NCBI GenBank assembly: GCA_043228905.1 | Contig: JBHGNT010000001.1 | Span: 20,832,001 to 20,896,000, forward strand | Source: Azolla caroliniana | Taxonomy: Eukaryota > Polypodiophyta | Direction: 5' to 3' | Length of the DNA stretch: 64,000 nt | In this document: positions 20,210 through 31,599 of the stretch, piece after piece | How positions within the stretch are numbered: position 1 is the stretch's first letter | How the letters are laid out: each line of letters begins with the position of its first letter | Made by a program: the position numbers and the translations under genes | Notes under the pieces: model-generated | What the model was told of the DNA's origin: nothing | Databases searched by the model: none | What the model saw: only the letters and a program-made list of their open reading frames with translations

Positions 20210-21234
20210 ATGTCCGGCTTCGTTGACAACCTAAACCAAATCATGGAAGCCTTGCAACAACTTCAATTGGAGAATGAAATCCTTCGGGAATCATTACGAG
20301 AGTTGCAATCCGGCACTTCAAGAAATCCACTAGCCGCCGAGTCACAACCACCATCGACACCTAGCCCGACCATGTCCTCTTCTCATCCATATGTCCTAAA
20401 ACCAACCATCAGCTTACCCGAAAAATTCAATGGCATGAGGGCGTATCTTCACAGCTTCATCAACCAAATTCGGCTTATCATCCGATTTTAGCCCCAACGG
20501 TATGCTAGCGACTTTTTTCGGGTTGGGCTTGTTGGCACGCTTCTCTCTGGGCCGACACAAGCGTGGTTTGCACCCTTGATCGAGATCTCATCCCCTCTCT
20601 TGGAGGACTTCACCGCTTTCATGGAGGAGCTCAAAGCAACATTTGGCGAGACAGATTGACGACAAACGACACTCACAAAGATTTATTCTGTCCAACAAGG
20701 TTCACGTCCTGCCTCAGAGTTCTGCCAGATTGCCTGTGATGTTAGTTGGTATGACCAAGCCTTATGCGACCATTTCCATCGTGGTCTCTGAAATGACGTC
20801 AAGACTCTTCTCTTAAACGTCCCGGAGCCCACATCGTTGTCTCAGGTAATCTCCCAAGCTGTCCAGTGTGACAATCGTCTTTTCAAACTTCGTCAAGAAG
20901 AACGGGGGACTCGCGGGTCTTAGGCTTCTTCTCGGAACGCAACAATCACCAGGCCCTACTTGTCGCCCACGCCAACCTTACCATCAGCCAGTGAAAATCA
21001 TACCACAATGGAGGTCGATTCTCATACCCCGATGGAGATTGACCATGCTCGGTTCCAACCACTAACTGAAGCCCAACGCCAACATCGTCGGGACAATGGA
21101 CTCTGTCTCTATTGTGGTAACCCTAGCCATGTCATCTGCCACTGCCCTGTGCGAGGTCCTCAACACCAATTCCATCGTGCACGTCTTGCGGAGGTTCCTC
21201 GACAACAGGAAAACGACCAAGTCCGGCTGCAGTA
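20210..21234 (+). pseudogene. Chromovirus gag with CCHC zinc knuckle
   Basis: Starts at the ATG at 20210 (MSGFVDNLNQIMEALQQLQL), with a leucine-rich coiled coil, then SLPEKFNGMRAYLHSFINQI, a stop at 20489, continuing through the capsid-like region (TQAWFAPLIE, FRVGLVGTLLSG) with further stops at 20657, 20789 and 20921. It ends with CLYCGNPSHVICHCP, an intact CX2CX4HX4C nucleic-acid-binding knuckle near 21100-21150. Confidence 0.85.
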
Positions 21235-21282
21235 GGAGCCATGCCGTTGGATGTTAGATATACCCCATTCGGAGTTTGAACC

Positions 21283-22290
21283 GCCATGGGGTATATCTTC
21301 TCCAAAATCGACCTTCGGGGCGCCTACAATTTGGTGCGCATCAAGCCTGGGGATGAGTGGAAAATAGCTTTTCGGACGCGCTATGGACATTTCGAGTACA
21401 AAGTGATGCCTTTCGGCCTTACCAACGCTCCAGCCGTCTTCCAACACATGATGAACGATATTTTTCGAGAGTATCTCAATCATTTCGTGGTCATCTACCT
21501 TGACGACATCCTAGTTTTTTCTTCCAACTAGGAGGAGCACACACACCACGTCCGACTGGTTCTCTCCAAACTCCGAGAATATGGGCTCTTTGCCAAAAGT
21601 GAGAAATGTGAATTCCATTGGACCTCTGTGGAATTCCTGGGTTACATGATCTCACCTACCGGGATCACAATGGATAAACGCAAGGTCGCCGCAATCACTG
21701 ATTGGCCTCTCCCGACTCGGCTGAAAGAGGTATAATCGTTTCTTGGTTTTGCAAATTTTTATAGATGGGTTCTCATCCCTAGTCCAACTTCTCATCAAAC
21801 TTACCCGGAAAGATACTCCATTTCTTTGGACCCCCACAACACATAATGCTTTTAATGCCCTCAAAGCTGCTTTTCTCTCCGCCCCCCGGTTAGTCCACCT
21901 GGACCCCACCCGCCCTTTCCAGGTTGAAACCGACGCCTCCGACTTTGTCATAGGTGCGGTCTTGTCCCAACCTAATGACGATGGCACCCTACATCCGGTC
22001 GCCTTCTACTCTTGGAAGTTTACAACCCCGGAAATCAATTATCCAGTCTACGACAAGGAGCTTGCAACTATCATCACGGCCTCCGTTGAATGGCGACCCT
22101 ATCTGGCTGGGGCGCAATATTGTATTTAGGTGGTGATCGACCACAAGAATCTCATCTACTTCACCACCACTTGTACGTTGAATCGGAGGCAAACTCGTTG
22201 GTCATCTTTTCTTGCCGACTACGATTTCGAAATCTTATTCCAACCCGGCGTTCAACATGGGAAAGCAGATTCTCTCTCTCGGTGACCTGA
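21283..22290 (+). pseudogene. Chromovirus reverse transcriptase (partial) and RNase H
   Basis: Begins mid-domain at [18 protein letters not shown], continues [20 protein letters not shown] and [13 protein letters not shown] with an intact YLDD catalytic box, a stop at 21529, [16 protein letters not shown], then a frameshift near 21740 and RNase H with FQVETDASDFVIGAVLSQ and PVAFYSWKFTTPEINYPVYD. It ends [18 protein letters not shown]. Protease and RT motifs 1-2 are missing upstream. Confidence 0.88.
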
Positions 22291-22539
22291 TTTTGCATTG
22301 CACCCAGGTGACGACACTTATTCTCAACAATCACATTGTTTATTGCGGCCTGATCAACTCCACATGTTCGCAACCTATCTATTGCACGATGTTTCCTTGC
22401 TCAACGAGATTGCCTAAGCAACCATGTCGGACCCTTTCACTACTGACATCATGGTGCACCTCAACAACCCATCCCAGGTATGAAAAAGCTCGAATCTCAG
22501 TCACTTTACAACTCCCGATGGGCTACTCTATCGTAATCA

Positions 22540-23530
22540 CCTCCTTTAAGTACTAGATGGCCCATGTCGCCTCCGAGTTCTACAAACTTGCCATGATGAT
22601 CCTCTTGTCGGACACTTTGGGGTCGCCAAAACGTTGACATTGCTTTCTCGGGGGTTTTGGTGGCCTCAACCTTGGAAATTGGTCAAAGAATTTATCAAAA
22701 CTTGTGATGTCTGTGCTCGCTCCAAAGCGGCTCACCATTGTCCATATGGCTTTCTACACCCACTTCCAATCTCCAGTCGACCTTGGGCATCTCTCTCCAT
22801 GGACTTTATCACTGACCTTCCTCGAGTCGGTGACCATGGCACGATGCTAGTGGTTGGCGATCGGTTTTTGAAGATGGCTCACTTTGTCCCATATTCGAAA
22901 ACCATTTCAGGGGAGGAGACAACTACCCTTTTTCTGAAAAATGTCGTCCGCTTACACGGTTTGCCTGAGGATGTCACTTTTGATCGAGGTCCTCAATTTA
23001 TCTCCCACTTTTGGCGCCAACTGCTACAAGCATTCGGGACTTCTGTGAACTTGTCAACTGTGCACCACCCTCAAACTGATGACCAAACCGAAAGAGTCAA
23101 CCAAATCCTCGAACAATACCTCCGTTGTTCAATTACCTACCAACAAGACGATTGGGTGGACCTCCTTGCCATGGCGGAATTTGCCTACAATAACAATATC
23201 CATGCCTCAACTAAAGTTTCCCCATTCTTTGCAAATTACGGTTTCCACCCTCGTTTCAACATTTCCATTCCGGAGATATCCATCAATCCGTCGGCCGAGA
23301 AGCGTGCCCACACCTTACAAGATGTCCACCGTGACCTCTCCCTCGAGCTCCATGCCATGGGCAAACAGTATAACGCTTACGCTGACCGACATCGCTTAGT
23401 CACGCAGACCTTCGCAGTCGGTGACATGGTTTGGTTGCTATGTCGGCATATCGCAACCACCCGCCCCTGCACGAAGCTCGACTACAAAAAGCTAGGCCCT
23501 TCCGTATCCTCAAGCGTGTTAACCCAATTG
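22540..23530 (+). pseudogene. Chromovirus integrase
   Basis: Integrase HHCC module (VGHFGVAKTLTLL...CDVCARSKAAHH), then catalytic core: SMDFITDLPRVGD (first Asp), [14 protein letters not shown] (second Asp), HHPQTDDQTERVNQILEQY (Glu). It is open from 22634 to 23542, so the core looks intact. It ends with a GPY/F-like region (KKLGPS) where the frame shifts into the chromodomain frame. Confidence 0.9.
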
Positions 23531-23883
23531 CCTTCCGGTTAGCGCTTCCCCCCACATTTCGGTTTCACAATGTTTTCCACGTCTCTCTCCTCGAACTCTA
23601 TCATCCTTCTCGCATTCTGGGACGCCAACCTCCTCCGCCGCCGCCCGTGGAATTATCGACAGGTGAGAAGTATGAGGTTGACCGGATCCTCAACTCTCGC
23701 TTGCGTCAACGGCGACTTCAATACTTGGTCTTATGGAAAGGTTACCCTCTTTCGGATGCCACATGGGAAACAATTACACACTTACAAAATGCACAGGAGG
23801 CAATTCACGCATTTCACCAACGATACCCCCATAAATCAGTCGCGGGTGTTAGGAGGCGGCCTGAGAGGGAGGATAAAGTCATA
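23480..23883 (+). pseudogene. Chromovirus integrase C-terminus with chromodomain
   Basis: Frame 23480-23860 reads KARPFRILKRVNPIAFRLAL, FHNVFHVSLLELYHPS, a proline stretch, then YEVDRILNSRLRQRRLQYLV, LWKGYPLSDATWE and AIHAFHQRYPHK. This is a canonical chromodomain with W-x-G-Y and T-W-E. Chromodomains guide chromovirus integration to marked chromatin. It is out of frame with the core by one small indel. Confidence 0.88.
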
Positions 23884-24300
23884 GACATATGCCATAGAGG
23901 AAGGTAGGGATTGAACCCAAGACCTCATGGTCTCTATTGGGCAAACTCTACCACTTGAGCTACATATGCATCCTTGTATTTAATTCAACTTCATATAGTG
24001 TAGATTGAACATTGGAAGTTCCTAGCTTACATGCATTCTCATTCTCTAGCTTGCATGCATCCTCATGCATTCTCTATTGCATGCATCCTCATGCGTACTC
24101 TATTGCATGCATCCTCATGCACTCTATTTCTAGCTGGCTTACATAGCCCTACCCTCTTGTATAAATACTCATGTGCACCTTGATTCTATTCAAGGTGAAC
24201 AACACAAGTTACGGATTCTATAAGTTGAGTTCGTGTTCTTTTCCTCTCTCTTGTTCTCCAGTCTTATCTTCGTTCTACCCTATTATACTTGTCTGTGACA
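23877..24300 (+). repeat. 3' LTR of the chromovirus (424 bp)
   Basis: Preceded by a purine tract (GAGAGGGAGGATAA). The first base is A instead of T, then GTCATAGACATATGCC. It ends GTCTGTGACA and is followed by GACAT. Confidence 0.82.
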
Positions 24301-25128
24301 GACATGGAAAAGGAGAGCATGATGGCGCGGGGGCTGTGATCAAACGTGCCCTTACAAGTGAGCAGTTGGATAATAATGGTGCTAAGCTACAAAATGCACA
24401 TGATGTTGTGGAGTGGCTAACATGGAAGATGTCAAATGATGGTAAGAACAGATTGTTTGTTGAGGTTCGCGCTGATGAGGTTGATAGAACTAAATCATAT
24501 GGTTGCAAAACCGTGAAAGGCACACGCAACACCCATTGTGTATTAGGGTTTATCCGCAAGGACACAACACAATTGTTACTCCGTACTTTATCATGCTTTT
24601 GTTCCATGTGTATAGATGAAGCTTGGGATAAATGCATCAACCTATCAATCATGGAGCCCTGGAAGCTACAAAAGCTTGAGCCTGAACGACACGATGATAT
24701 TGAAGAGGATTCACATTCAAATGATATTGTATACTACAACCAACATCAAGACTTGGCAGTTTTATTGGATGTTGGAGATCATTTTGCGGTGCTCAAATCT
24801 CCTCATCATGAAGATTTAGAAGACTACTACATTGTGGTGTGCAAGCAAGGAAAGACATTATTGAAAGAAGTGGTGAGGGATGGCTGGGGGCAACATGTTC
24901 AACGTTGGTGAGTCTGTCGTGTATGTAAACTATTATGCAAAGTTGCCGCAGTGCAAGAACACATATGCATTACTAAAAGATGCACCCATCGCAATAATCT
25001 ACACTGCTGCCATTCTTGCGATCAAGTTCAATATGACTCAAGCAAAGCACAAGGTTAAGGGATACACCACTGTCTACAAGGTCCTCCAAGAGGTTCATGA
25101 GCACATATTAGGGGAGGTCTCTGTTTAA

Positions 25129-26182
25129 TGCTTGAAAGTTACCCTATTAATACATTGTAGTTAGCAACTAAAAAACATCCGCTTGTAGTTCACTATTTGA
25201 TGTATTGATATATTAATTTTGATGATTGACAAATGGATCAATATATTTCGTCTTTCTTCTAAAGTGTTTAGAGTATTTATTGAGCTTGTTTTGTAAGTGT
25301 TCATGGTAATTATAGAGTTTCTTGTTTCTATGGTTTAGGATGTGAAGTCTTCAATACTTAGTAGCATCAATATGGCCTAAACTTATTCAACTATCAATAC
25401 CAGTAGTCTAATCCCTATTGTGTTAAGTCTCTATTCGACTCTGACTATGTGCACTCAAGGAGACCATACTTCGCAAGTATCAATATAAATATTAGTTTAG
25501 TACTAACGTCAATTGTAAGTGTTCACTAATACATAGTAGTCTCCCGAAGTATCTCAGTTAGACGGATACCTACATCTTATTTTAGTACTAATATGAATGT
25601 CAAATTGTTCCCTACTACATGCATAGCTGCATGACAAATTGACAATAGAATAAATTCTCATTCTCTACAATTAGCAATATAGAATTTTATTTGTAATCAA
25701 CACAATCATGGCTGCTTACAATTGACAATAGAATACATTCTCATTCTCTACAATTAGCAATATAGAATTTTATTTGTAATCAACACAATCATGGTTGCTT
25801 ACAATTGACAATAGAATACATTCTCATTCTCTACAATTAGCAATATAGAATTTCACATTACACTACAACACTAGATGAGTGATCTGATCTTCACAACATT
25901 TCACAGGGGCAATTTAGATAGCATGCTGGTAATAGTTCAATTGTAGTTCAACACAATCATGGCTGCATGACAATTAACAATAGAATACATTCTCATTCTT
26001 AGCCATTGGCAATATAGAATTTCACATTACGTTAACAACACTAGATGAGTGAACTGGAGTTAGTACAACATTTCACATTAGCAATTTAGACAGTATTTTG
26101 GTGTACCAAATAGTTCAAGTTCAGACATCACTAACAGTTCAGCTATAGCTCAAGTACAATTGAAAGACAATCAGGCACCATT
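25129..26182. repeat. Spacer between convergent T2 and RING genes, with about 85-bp tandem repeat
   Basis: AT-rich. From about 25640 to 25855 a unit with CAATAGAATACATTCTCATT and AGCAATATAGAATTT repeats three times at about 85-base spacing. A fourth diverged copy lies at 25970-26045 with TAGATGAGTGA blocks. AGTACTA palindromes occur at about 25490-25600. No gene is seen. Confidence 0.75.
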
Positions 26183-29100
26183 TCACAATTTCGTCGATCT
26201 TGTAATGCGCTTGTTATTGTTGCTAGTTTTTTGTGATTTTACATTCTTCTTTATCTTAAAGCCTTTAGGTATCAGCTTACTAAATGACACTTCATCATTA
26301 GAGGCATCAAAGACAAACGTGGAAGTACGGACACCTTGTACCAGTGGCAAGCTTGAGAGAGCAACCGTGTTTTCTTCAACTGCAATGCTTGTACACACAT
26401 CCACAAAGGTACTGTTGATAGTCAAATTATCACTCATCTCTTGTATGTGGGCTATTTTAGTACTCATGTTGTTGCTAGTATGGTCATTCTGAGTACAATT
26501 AGGCTCTTGTATGTGGGCTATAGCAGTACTCATGGTGAAATCCTCTTGGCTGGTGATAGTCACCTCATTCTTAAGACCACTGTGCTCTCCTTCTTGGGTG
26601 GTCTTTATTGCCCTATCATCATCGGTGATGCTCTTGTAAACCTAAATAATGGGATTCCAGAGAATATTAGTATCAACTCACATACTCAAAATTTTGCAAA
26701 CATACCAACAACAATGAACATAGGGTTAATAGCCACATTTTTACCTATTGTTACATCGTCATACTGTACAGCCGTAGACAACCCATTGCAAGTGGTAGGC
26801 TCGGTCATCTTCTCCACAACATCTAAGTGTTCAACAGGTTGGAGCTCATTGTCAATAGAAGATTTCATAATAGTATCTATAGAATGCACCAAAAGCACTA
26901 CTATAATAGGGTTGTTATGATCTAAATCATTGTTTTCTTAGAGGGCTTTTGACGTGTACCTGGGAGTGTGATAAATTCGTCTTCATGATCAGGTTTTGGA
27001 CTCATATCTCCCTCACCAAAGATCATTTCGTCATCAACTAGTAACACAAGTACATGGTATTAGACAATGCATTAGGTTGACAACTCTCCGTACAAGTGAG
27101 AACATATATGACTCACCATTGCATTCAACTCTGCCTTTCTTGCCCTTTCCATACAACTTTCTTACAACATTCCTAATCTTAGTGGGCTCTTTTTTAAAGA
27201 CGTTAGGCATTCAACATACACACAAATGAGAATTAAGATATGCTAACTCAATTTGTGTTACCTGGATTGTTTTGATGTTGACCGGAGCTTGGGGAATTTG
27301 TTTGTAGAAGCATATGTTCCACTACTGCAATGGCCCTTCTCATACATTCATCTTCATCATAAAACACATAGTTTACTGGTAATGATGGTCCCTGAACCTT
27401 GGAATGTGCAGCAGATACCGAGGGTTTAGGCACAGGGGCTGGTTGTTCCATTACCTTCCCTGGCATGGAGTTGCTTGACACTACAACATTCATTGCAGGA
27501 AACAAAAAAATCTTCAACGTTAGTACCGTGATATAGAAAATACAATGTAGGTCACAAGAGCTGCATTACTAAATCATTAGGCTACACCTAGTTCCCATAT
27601 TACACATCTAGTACTAATCGTGAACAATGTATTACTCACTTAGTTCCCAAATTACACAACTAGTACTAATCGTGAACAATGTATTACTCACTTAGTTCCC
27701 AAATTACACAACTAGTACTAATCATGAACAATGTACTACTCACTTAGTTCCCAAATTACACAACTAGTACTAATCGTCAACAATGTACTACTCAGTTCCC
27801 AAATTACACAACTAATACTAATCGTCAACAATGTACTACAAGTATAGTGTGTACTAACACTAGTACTAGGCATGTTGTAATATAGATTGGACTAACATCT
27901 AATCCAACAAATGTAGATTGGAGTTTAGTACTAACATGGTATTTTGCACACAAGTAATACTAAACGTGATATGTGTTCTACACACCTAATTACATAACTA
28001 GTACTAATTACACCAACAACATTAATCTTCAATAGTATTAGTACTAAACATGATATGTGTTTCACACACCTCATTTCCAAATTACACAAATTGTACTAAT
28101 CTTCAGCAATTTACTATACACCTTGTTCCCAAATTACATAACTAGTACTAATCGTGAACAATGTACTACACAACTAATTCCCAAATTACACAAATAGTAC
28201 TAATAGTCAATAGTGTACTACAAGTATAGCGTGTACTAAACTAGTACTAGGCAAGTTGTAATATAGATTGGACGAACAACTTATCCAACAAATACATCTA
28301 AACAACTTCCTTCTTTAGTACTAAAGTGGTATTTTGCATACAAGTAGTACTAATCATGATATGTGTTCTACACTCCTAATTGCCAAATTACACGTTTAGT
28401 ACTAATCATTCACAGTGTACTACATACCTTGTGCTCAAATTACATAACTAGTACAAATCCCGAACAATGTCACACCTGGTTCCCAAATTACTCAAATAAT
28501 ACTAATTCTGGAAAATATCCGTTCAACTACCCATACCAATTATATATTAAGAGTATTGCCAATACTAACCCACATAAATAGGGTTCCACGTATTAGTTGT
28601 TGGAGCTACACTAGTACTAATCCATTGTTTTCCTAAATTTGAAGTATGAATTGTGGCATACATTAGTTCTAATCCAAATGTAAATTGACATCATATAATA
28701 CAAACAATAGAATGTAGAGCCACATACCGAACGAGTGTACTTTTAAACCCCAAGCATAGTACCACTCAACAGCAACTGTAGTTTTACAGTCCATACATGT
28801 ATTTTCTTTCTCAAAATGGTACTTAGCACATAGCACATGATATGTGTGCAAGCACGGTGTAATCACAACATCCATAGCCTCAAGCTTGAATCCGAGGCCA
28901 CAAAATATACACCTGGCAGATTGCAAACACAAGTTATAATATATTAGCTAATATGATATTTATACCACAGAAGTAGAAATAAATAACTTTTAAAGCCAAT
29001 ACCGTGATATAGCTATACTAGTAATGGTACTTTCCATACCACTTGGGTGCTCAATTACAGATGGACACAAAGTTTCAAAACCTTTTTGTTTTAAATCCTA

Positions 29101-29689
29101 CATCAAGCACGCAAGGTTCTCGGAATGCAACTTTAAAGCTGACAACTTATTATCTAGTTCGCAATGTGCATTTATGTAAGTATCAAGGTCTCTCATATGT
29201 GATCCTAATTAAGTGCCCATATTGTTCAACTCTTTCTTCAACTCCTCTTTCAACGCCTCACTTTTTGAATTTTGGATTTTTGATGCAATCCATTCATATG
29301 TAGTCTTTATTGAAGAGAATTGCTTTGAAGCCTGTATCTTAGCTGATTTAACTGCTTCCAAATCAGCAAGTAGTGCTTATATTCTTGAGCTCATAGAAGC
29401 TATGCAACCGGCCATCATCTGTTCATGCTTTTCAGTCATTGTGGCATGTAGCTTTGAAGATTGAACTTGGTGGACAGGTGTTGTAGTCAGAATATCCACA
29501 TGAGAGGTTCCCGATGACTTCAAGCCAGTGTTGGTACTAGAGGACCCTTTATAATGTTCTGATCGGTGACGATTAAAATCTTCCCAATCTTAGTCGATGC
29601 CACCTTGGACTTCACATGCAAATGCACGTGCAAAAACAATACCCACCTCATTGTTAGAGATTTGATTAGTATCATAAACATGTTCATAT
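26183..29689 (-). pseudogene. RING-H2 / coiled-coil gene, 3' portion (multi-exon)
   Basis: Minus strand from 29689: TRYEHVYDTNQISNN joined to the 51982-52358 part, then ARAFACEVQGG, a long helical stretch (MTEKHEQMMAGC, LADLEAVKSAKIQASKQF, EALKEELKKELNN) with stops at about 29592, 29377 and 29208, intron 28921 to about 29035, and a RING-H2 finger CIFCGLGF...CLHTYHVLCAKYHF...CMDC (28920-28790). After a large intron come VNYVFYDEDECMRRAIAVVE (27517-27260), KKEPTKIRNVVRKLYGKGKK (about 27210-27115), an acidic exon, and a basic C-terminus FKIKKNVKSQKTSNNNKRIT ending at 26183. The C-X2-C, C-x-H-x2-H-x2-C, C-X2-C pattern fits a ubiquitin-ligase-type RING-H2. It is convergent with T2. The function in a transposon context is unknown. 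Confidence 0.6.
27560..28640. repeat. Tandem repeat array in RING-gene intron (about 60-bp unit)
   Basis: Repeated GTTCCCAAATTACACAACTA, GTACTAATCGTGAACAATGT and similar, about 12 or more diverged copies. Almost every unit has TAGTACTA or AGTACTAA. The same AGTACT palindrome dominates the T2 intron array at 18290-19420, although the surrounding unit differs. Confidence 0.8.
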
Positions 29690-29757
29690 TGACAGGACTA
29701 CATGCCCCCGATAAGCAACGCTCGGCCACAACCGAGTTTAGGATCAAATGCAGAAAA

Positions 29758-31170
29758 CGGGTAATGTACGCACGACATAGTGAAGAGAAGAGTACACAGG
29801 ACATTAACGTGGAAAACCCAAACTAGGGAAAAACCACGACAGCCCACAGACCGCAAACTATCACTATATCACAATGTACAATAGTAAAGCACCGAGGCAA
29901 CAACCTCGAGCTTGCTATCTTCGCCACAGGCGGCGGTTACAACAGAGGCAACGACCTCTTCCTCTCTCTCTCTCTCTCTTTGTACACAGTTACACGGGTA
30001 ATGTACGCACGACACAGTGAAGAGAAGAGTACACAGGACGTTAACGTGGAAAACCCAAACTAGGGAAAAACCACGGCAGCCCACAGACCGCAAACTATCA
30101 CTATATCACAATGTACAATAGTGAAGCACCGAGGCAACAACCTCGAGCTTGCTATCTTCGCCACAGACGGCGGTTACAACAGAGGCAATGACCTCTTCCT
30201 CTCTCTCTCTCTCTGTACACAGTTACACGGGTAATGTACGCACGACACATTGAAGAGAAGAGTACACAGGACGTTAACGTGGAAAACCCAAACTAGGGAA
30301 AAACCACGGCAGCCCACAGACCGCAAACTATCACTATATCACAATGTACAATAGTGAAGCACCGAGGCAACAACCTCGAGCTTGCTATCTTCGCCACAGG
30401 CGGCGGTTACAACAGAGGCAACGACCTCTTCCTCTCTCTCTCTCTCTCTTTGTACACAGTTACACGGGTAATGTACGCACGGCACAGTGAAGAGAAGAGT
30501 ACACAGGACGTTAACGTGGAAAACCCAAACTAGGGAAAAACCACGGCAGCCCACAGACCGCAAACTATCACTATATCACAATGTACAATAGTGAAGCACC
30601 GAGGCAACAACCTCGAGCTTGCTATCTTCGCCACAGGCGGTGGTTACAACAGAGGCAACGACCTCTTCCTCTCTCTCTCTCTCTCTCTCTGTACACAGTT
30701 ACACGGGTAATGTACGCACGACACATTGAAGAGAAGAGTACACAGGACGTTAACGTGGAAAACCCAAACTAGGGAAAAACCACAGCAACCCACAGACCGC
30801 AAACTATCACTATATCACAATGTACAATAGTAAAGCACCGAGGCAACAACCTCGAGCTTGCTATCTTCGCCACAGGCGGCGGTTACAACAGAGGCAACGA
30901 CCTCTTCCTCTTTCTCTCTCTCTCTGTACACAGTTACACGGGTAATGTACGCACGACACAGTGAAGAGAAGAGTACACAAGACGTTAACGTGGAAAACCC
31001 AAACTAGGGAAAAACCACGGCAGCCCATAGACCGCAAACTATCACTATATCACAATGTACAATAGTAAAGCAGCGAGGCAACAACCTCGAGCTTGCTATC
31101 TTCGCCATAGGCGGCGGTTACAACAGAGGCAACGACCTCTTCCTCTCTCTCTCTCTGTACACAGTTACAC
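29758..31170. repeat. About 236-bp tandem array (6 copies) inside the copia E 3' LTR
   Basis: ACACGGGTAATGTACGCACG recurs at about 29758, 29993, 30226, 30463, 30702 and 30938, and GGGAAAAACCACGGCAGCCC in the same phase. Each unit ends with a CTCTCT microsatellite of varying length. The units differ by only a few bases, indicating recent amplification. Confidence 0.93.
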
Positions 31171-31315
31171 ACAGAATTATCGCAACAACGATAATCACAC
31201 AACTAACTCACACATCATCAGTTTGCCCTAAGTCATATTTATGCTAATATGACTTTTCGGCTATTTACAAATATAGCCCCAATGGACTCTCAGAAACATA
31301 TTTACGAATATGTCC

Positions 31316-31560
31316 CTTCATCCGGTGAGCACTTCTCACCAGGCCTTCACCATCCGGCTCTTGCCGGGCACTCGTCATCCGGTTCTCACCGGGTCTTCAC
31401 CATCCGGCTCTTGTCGGGCACTCGTCATCCGGTTCTCACCGGGTCTTCACCATCTGGCTCTTGCCGGGCACTCGTCATCCGGTTCTCACCGAGTCTTCCG
31501 TTGCCGGGTACACCTCATCCGGTTCTCACCGGGTCTTCCATTGTTGGGTACTCCTATCCC
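31316..31560. repeat. CCGG-rich short repeats in copia E LTR (U3 side)
   Basis: Alternating CATCCGGTTCTCACCGGGTC and CATCCGGCTCTTGCCGGGCA modules, each able to form a small CCGG...CCGG hairpin. Fewer modules occur in the 5' LTR at 51770-51945. They lie at the transcription-start-proximal side of U3 and could be regulatory or recombination-prone. Confidence 0.75.
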
Positions 31561-31599
31561 ATCCGGAGGGATCTGTTTCCTAACAAACTCCCCCTTCAC

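Larger units (their letters stand above)
19808..24300 (+). mobile_element. Ty3/gypsy chromovirus inserted in the T2 exon
   Basis: LTRs at 19808-20181 and 23877-24300 enclose gag, a partial pol and a chromodomain integrase. The 3' junction is GACA followed by target duplication GACAT (24301-24305). The left GACAT is at 19512-19516, beyond the solo LTR. Protease and the first part of reverse transcriptase are deleted between about 21240 and 21283. Confidence 0.9.
17552..25128 (+). pseudogene. T2: DDE-like transposase gene, 5'-truncated, exon interrupted by retrotransposons
   Basis: Exon 17552-18106 follows an acceptor (TTTTGTAG) and reads VIKRIKEVYKETCAPTL, VIVFVIDFAENYTFKVQNVV, QSMHWYNDQCTILVHL and HWVWSDGVASQFKAAQLF. 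A phase-2 GT-AG intron (18107-19458) joins to MYFSLFNIRMQWNYFGSGH. There a 4.8 kb insert (19517-24300 plus the duplicated GACAT) intervenes, and the exon continues GKGEHDGAGAVIKRALTSEQ. Candidate acidic catalytic residues are in DFAENY, SDG and HDG. The C-terminal domain (LLDVGDHFAVLKS, EDYYIVVCKQGK, then after one frameshift near 24890 MFNVGESVVYVNYYAKL and AIKFNMTQAKHKVKGY) parallels TE1's transposase end. It is one of the better preserved genes here: only the frameshift, the insertion and a missing 5' end. The superfamily is not assigned. Confidence 0.68.
29690..31585 (-). repeat. 3' LTR of copia E, expanded to 1896 bp
   Basis: Plus-strand ends TGACAGGACTACATGC and GTTTCCTAACA. It is the same sequence as the 678-bp 5' LTR but contains six copies of the about 236-bp unit instead of one. 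It is preceded (minus strand) by the PPT GAAGGGGGAGTT. Confidence 0.92.

Noticed and set aside
29758-31170. CRISPR-like or satellite array
   Set aside because: The repeat unit is about 236 bp without spacers and lies wholly inside one LTR. It is an LTR-internal tandem expansion.
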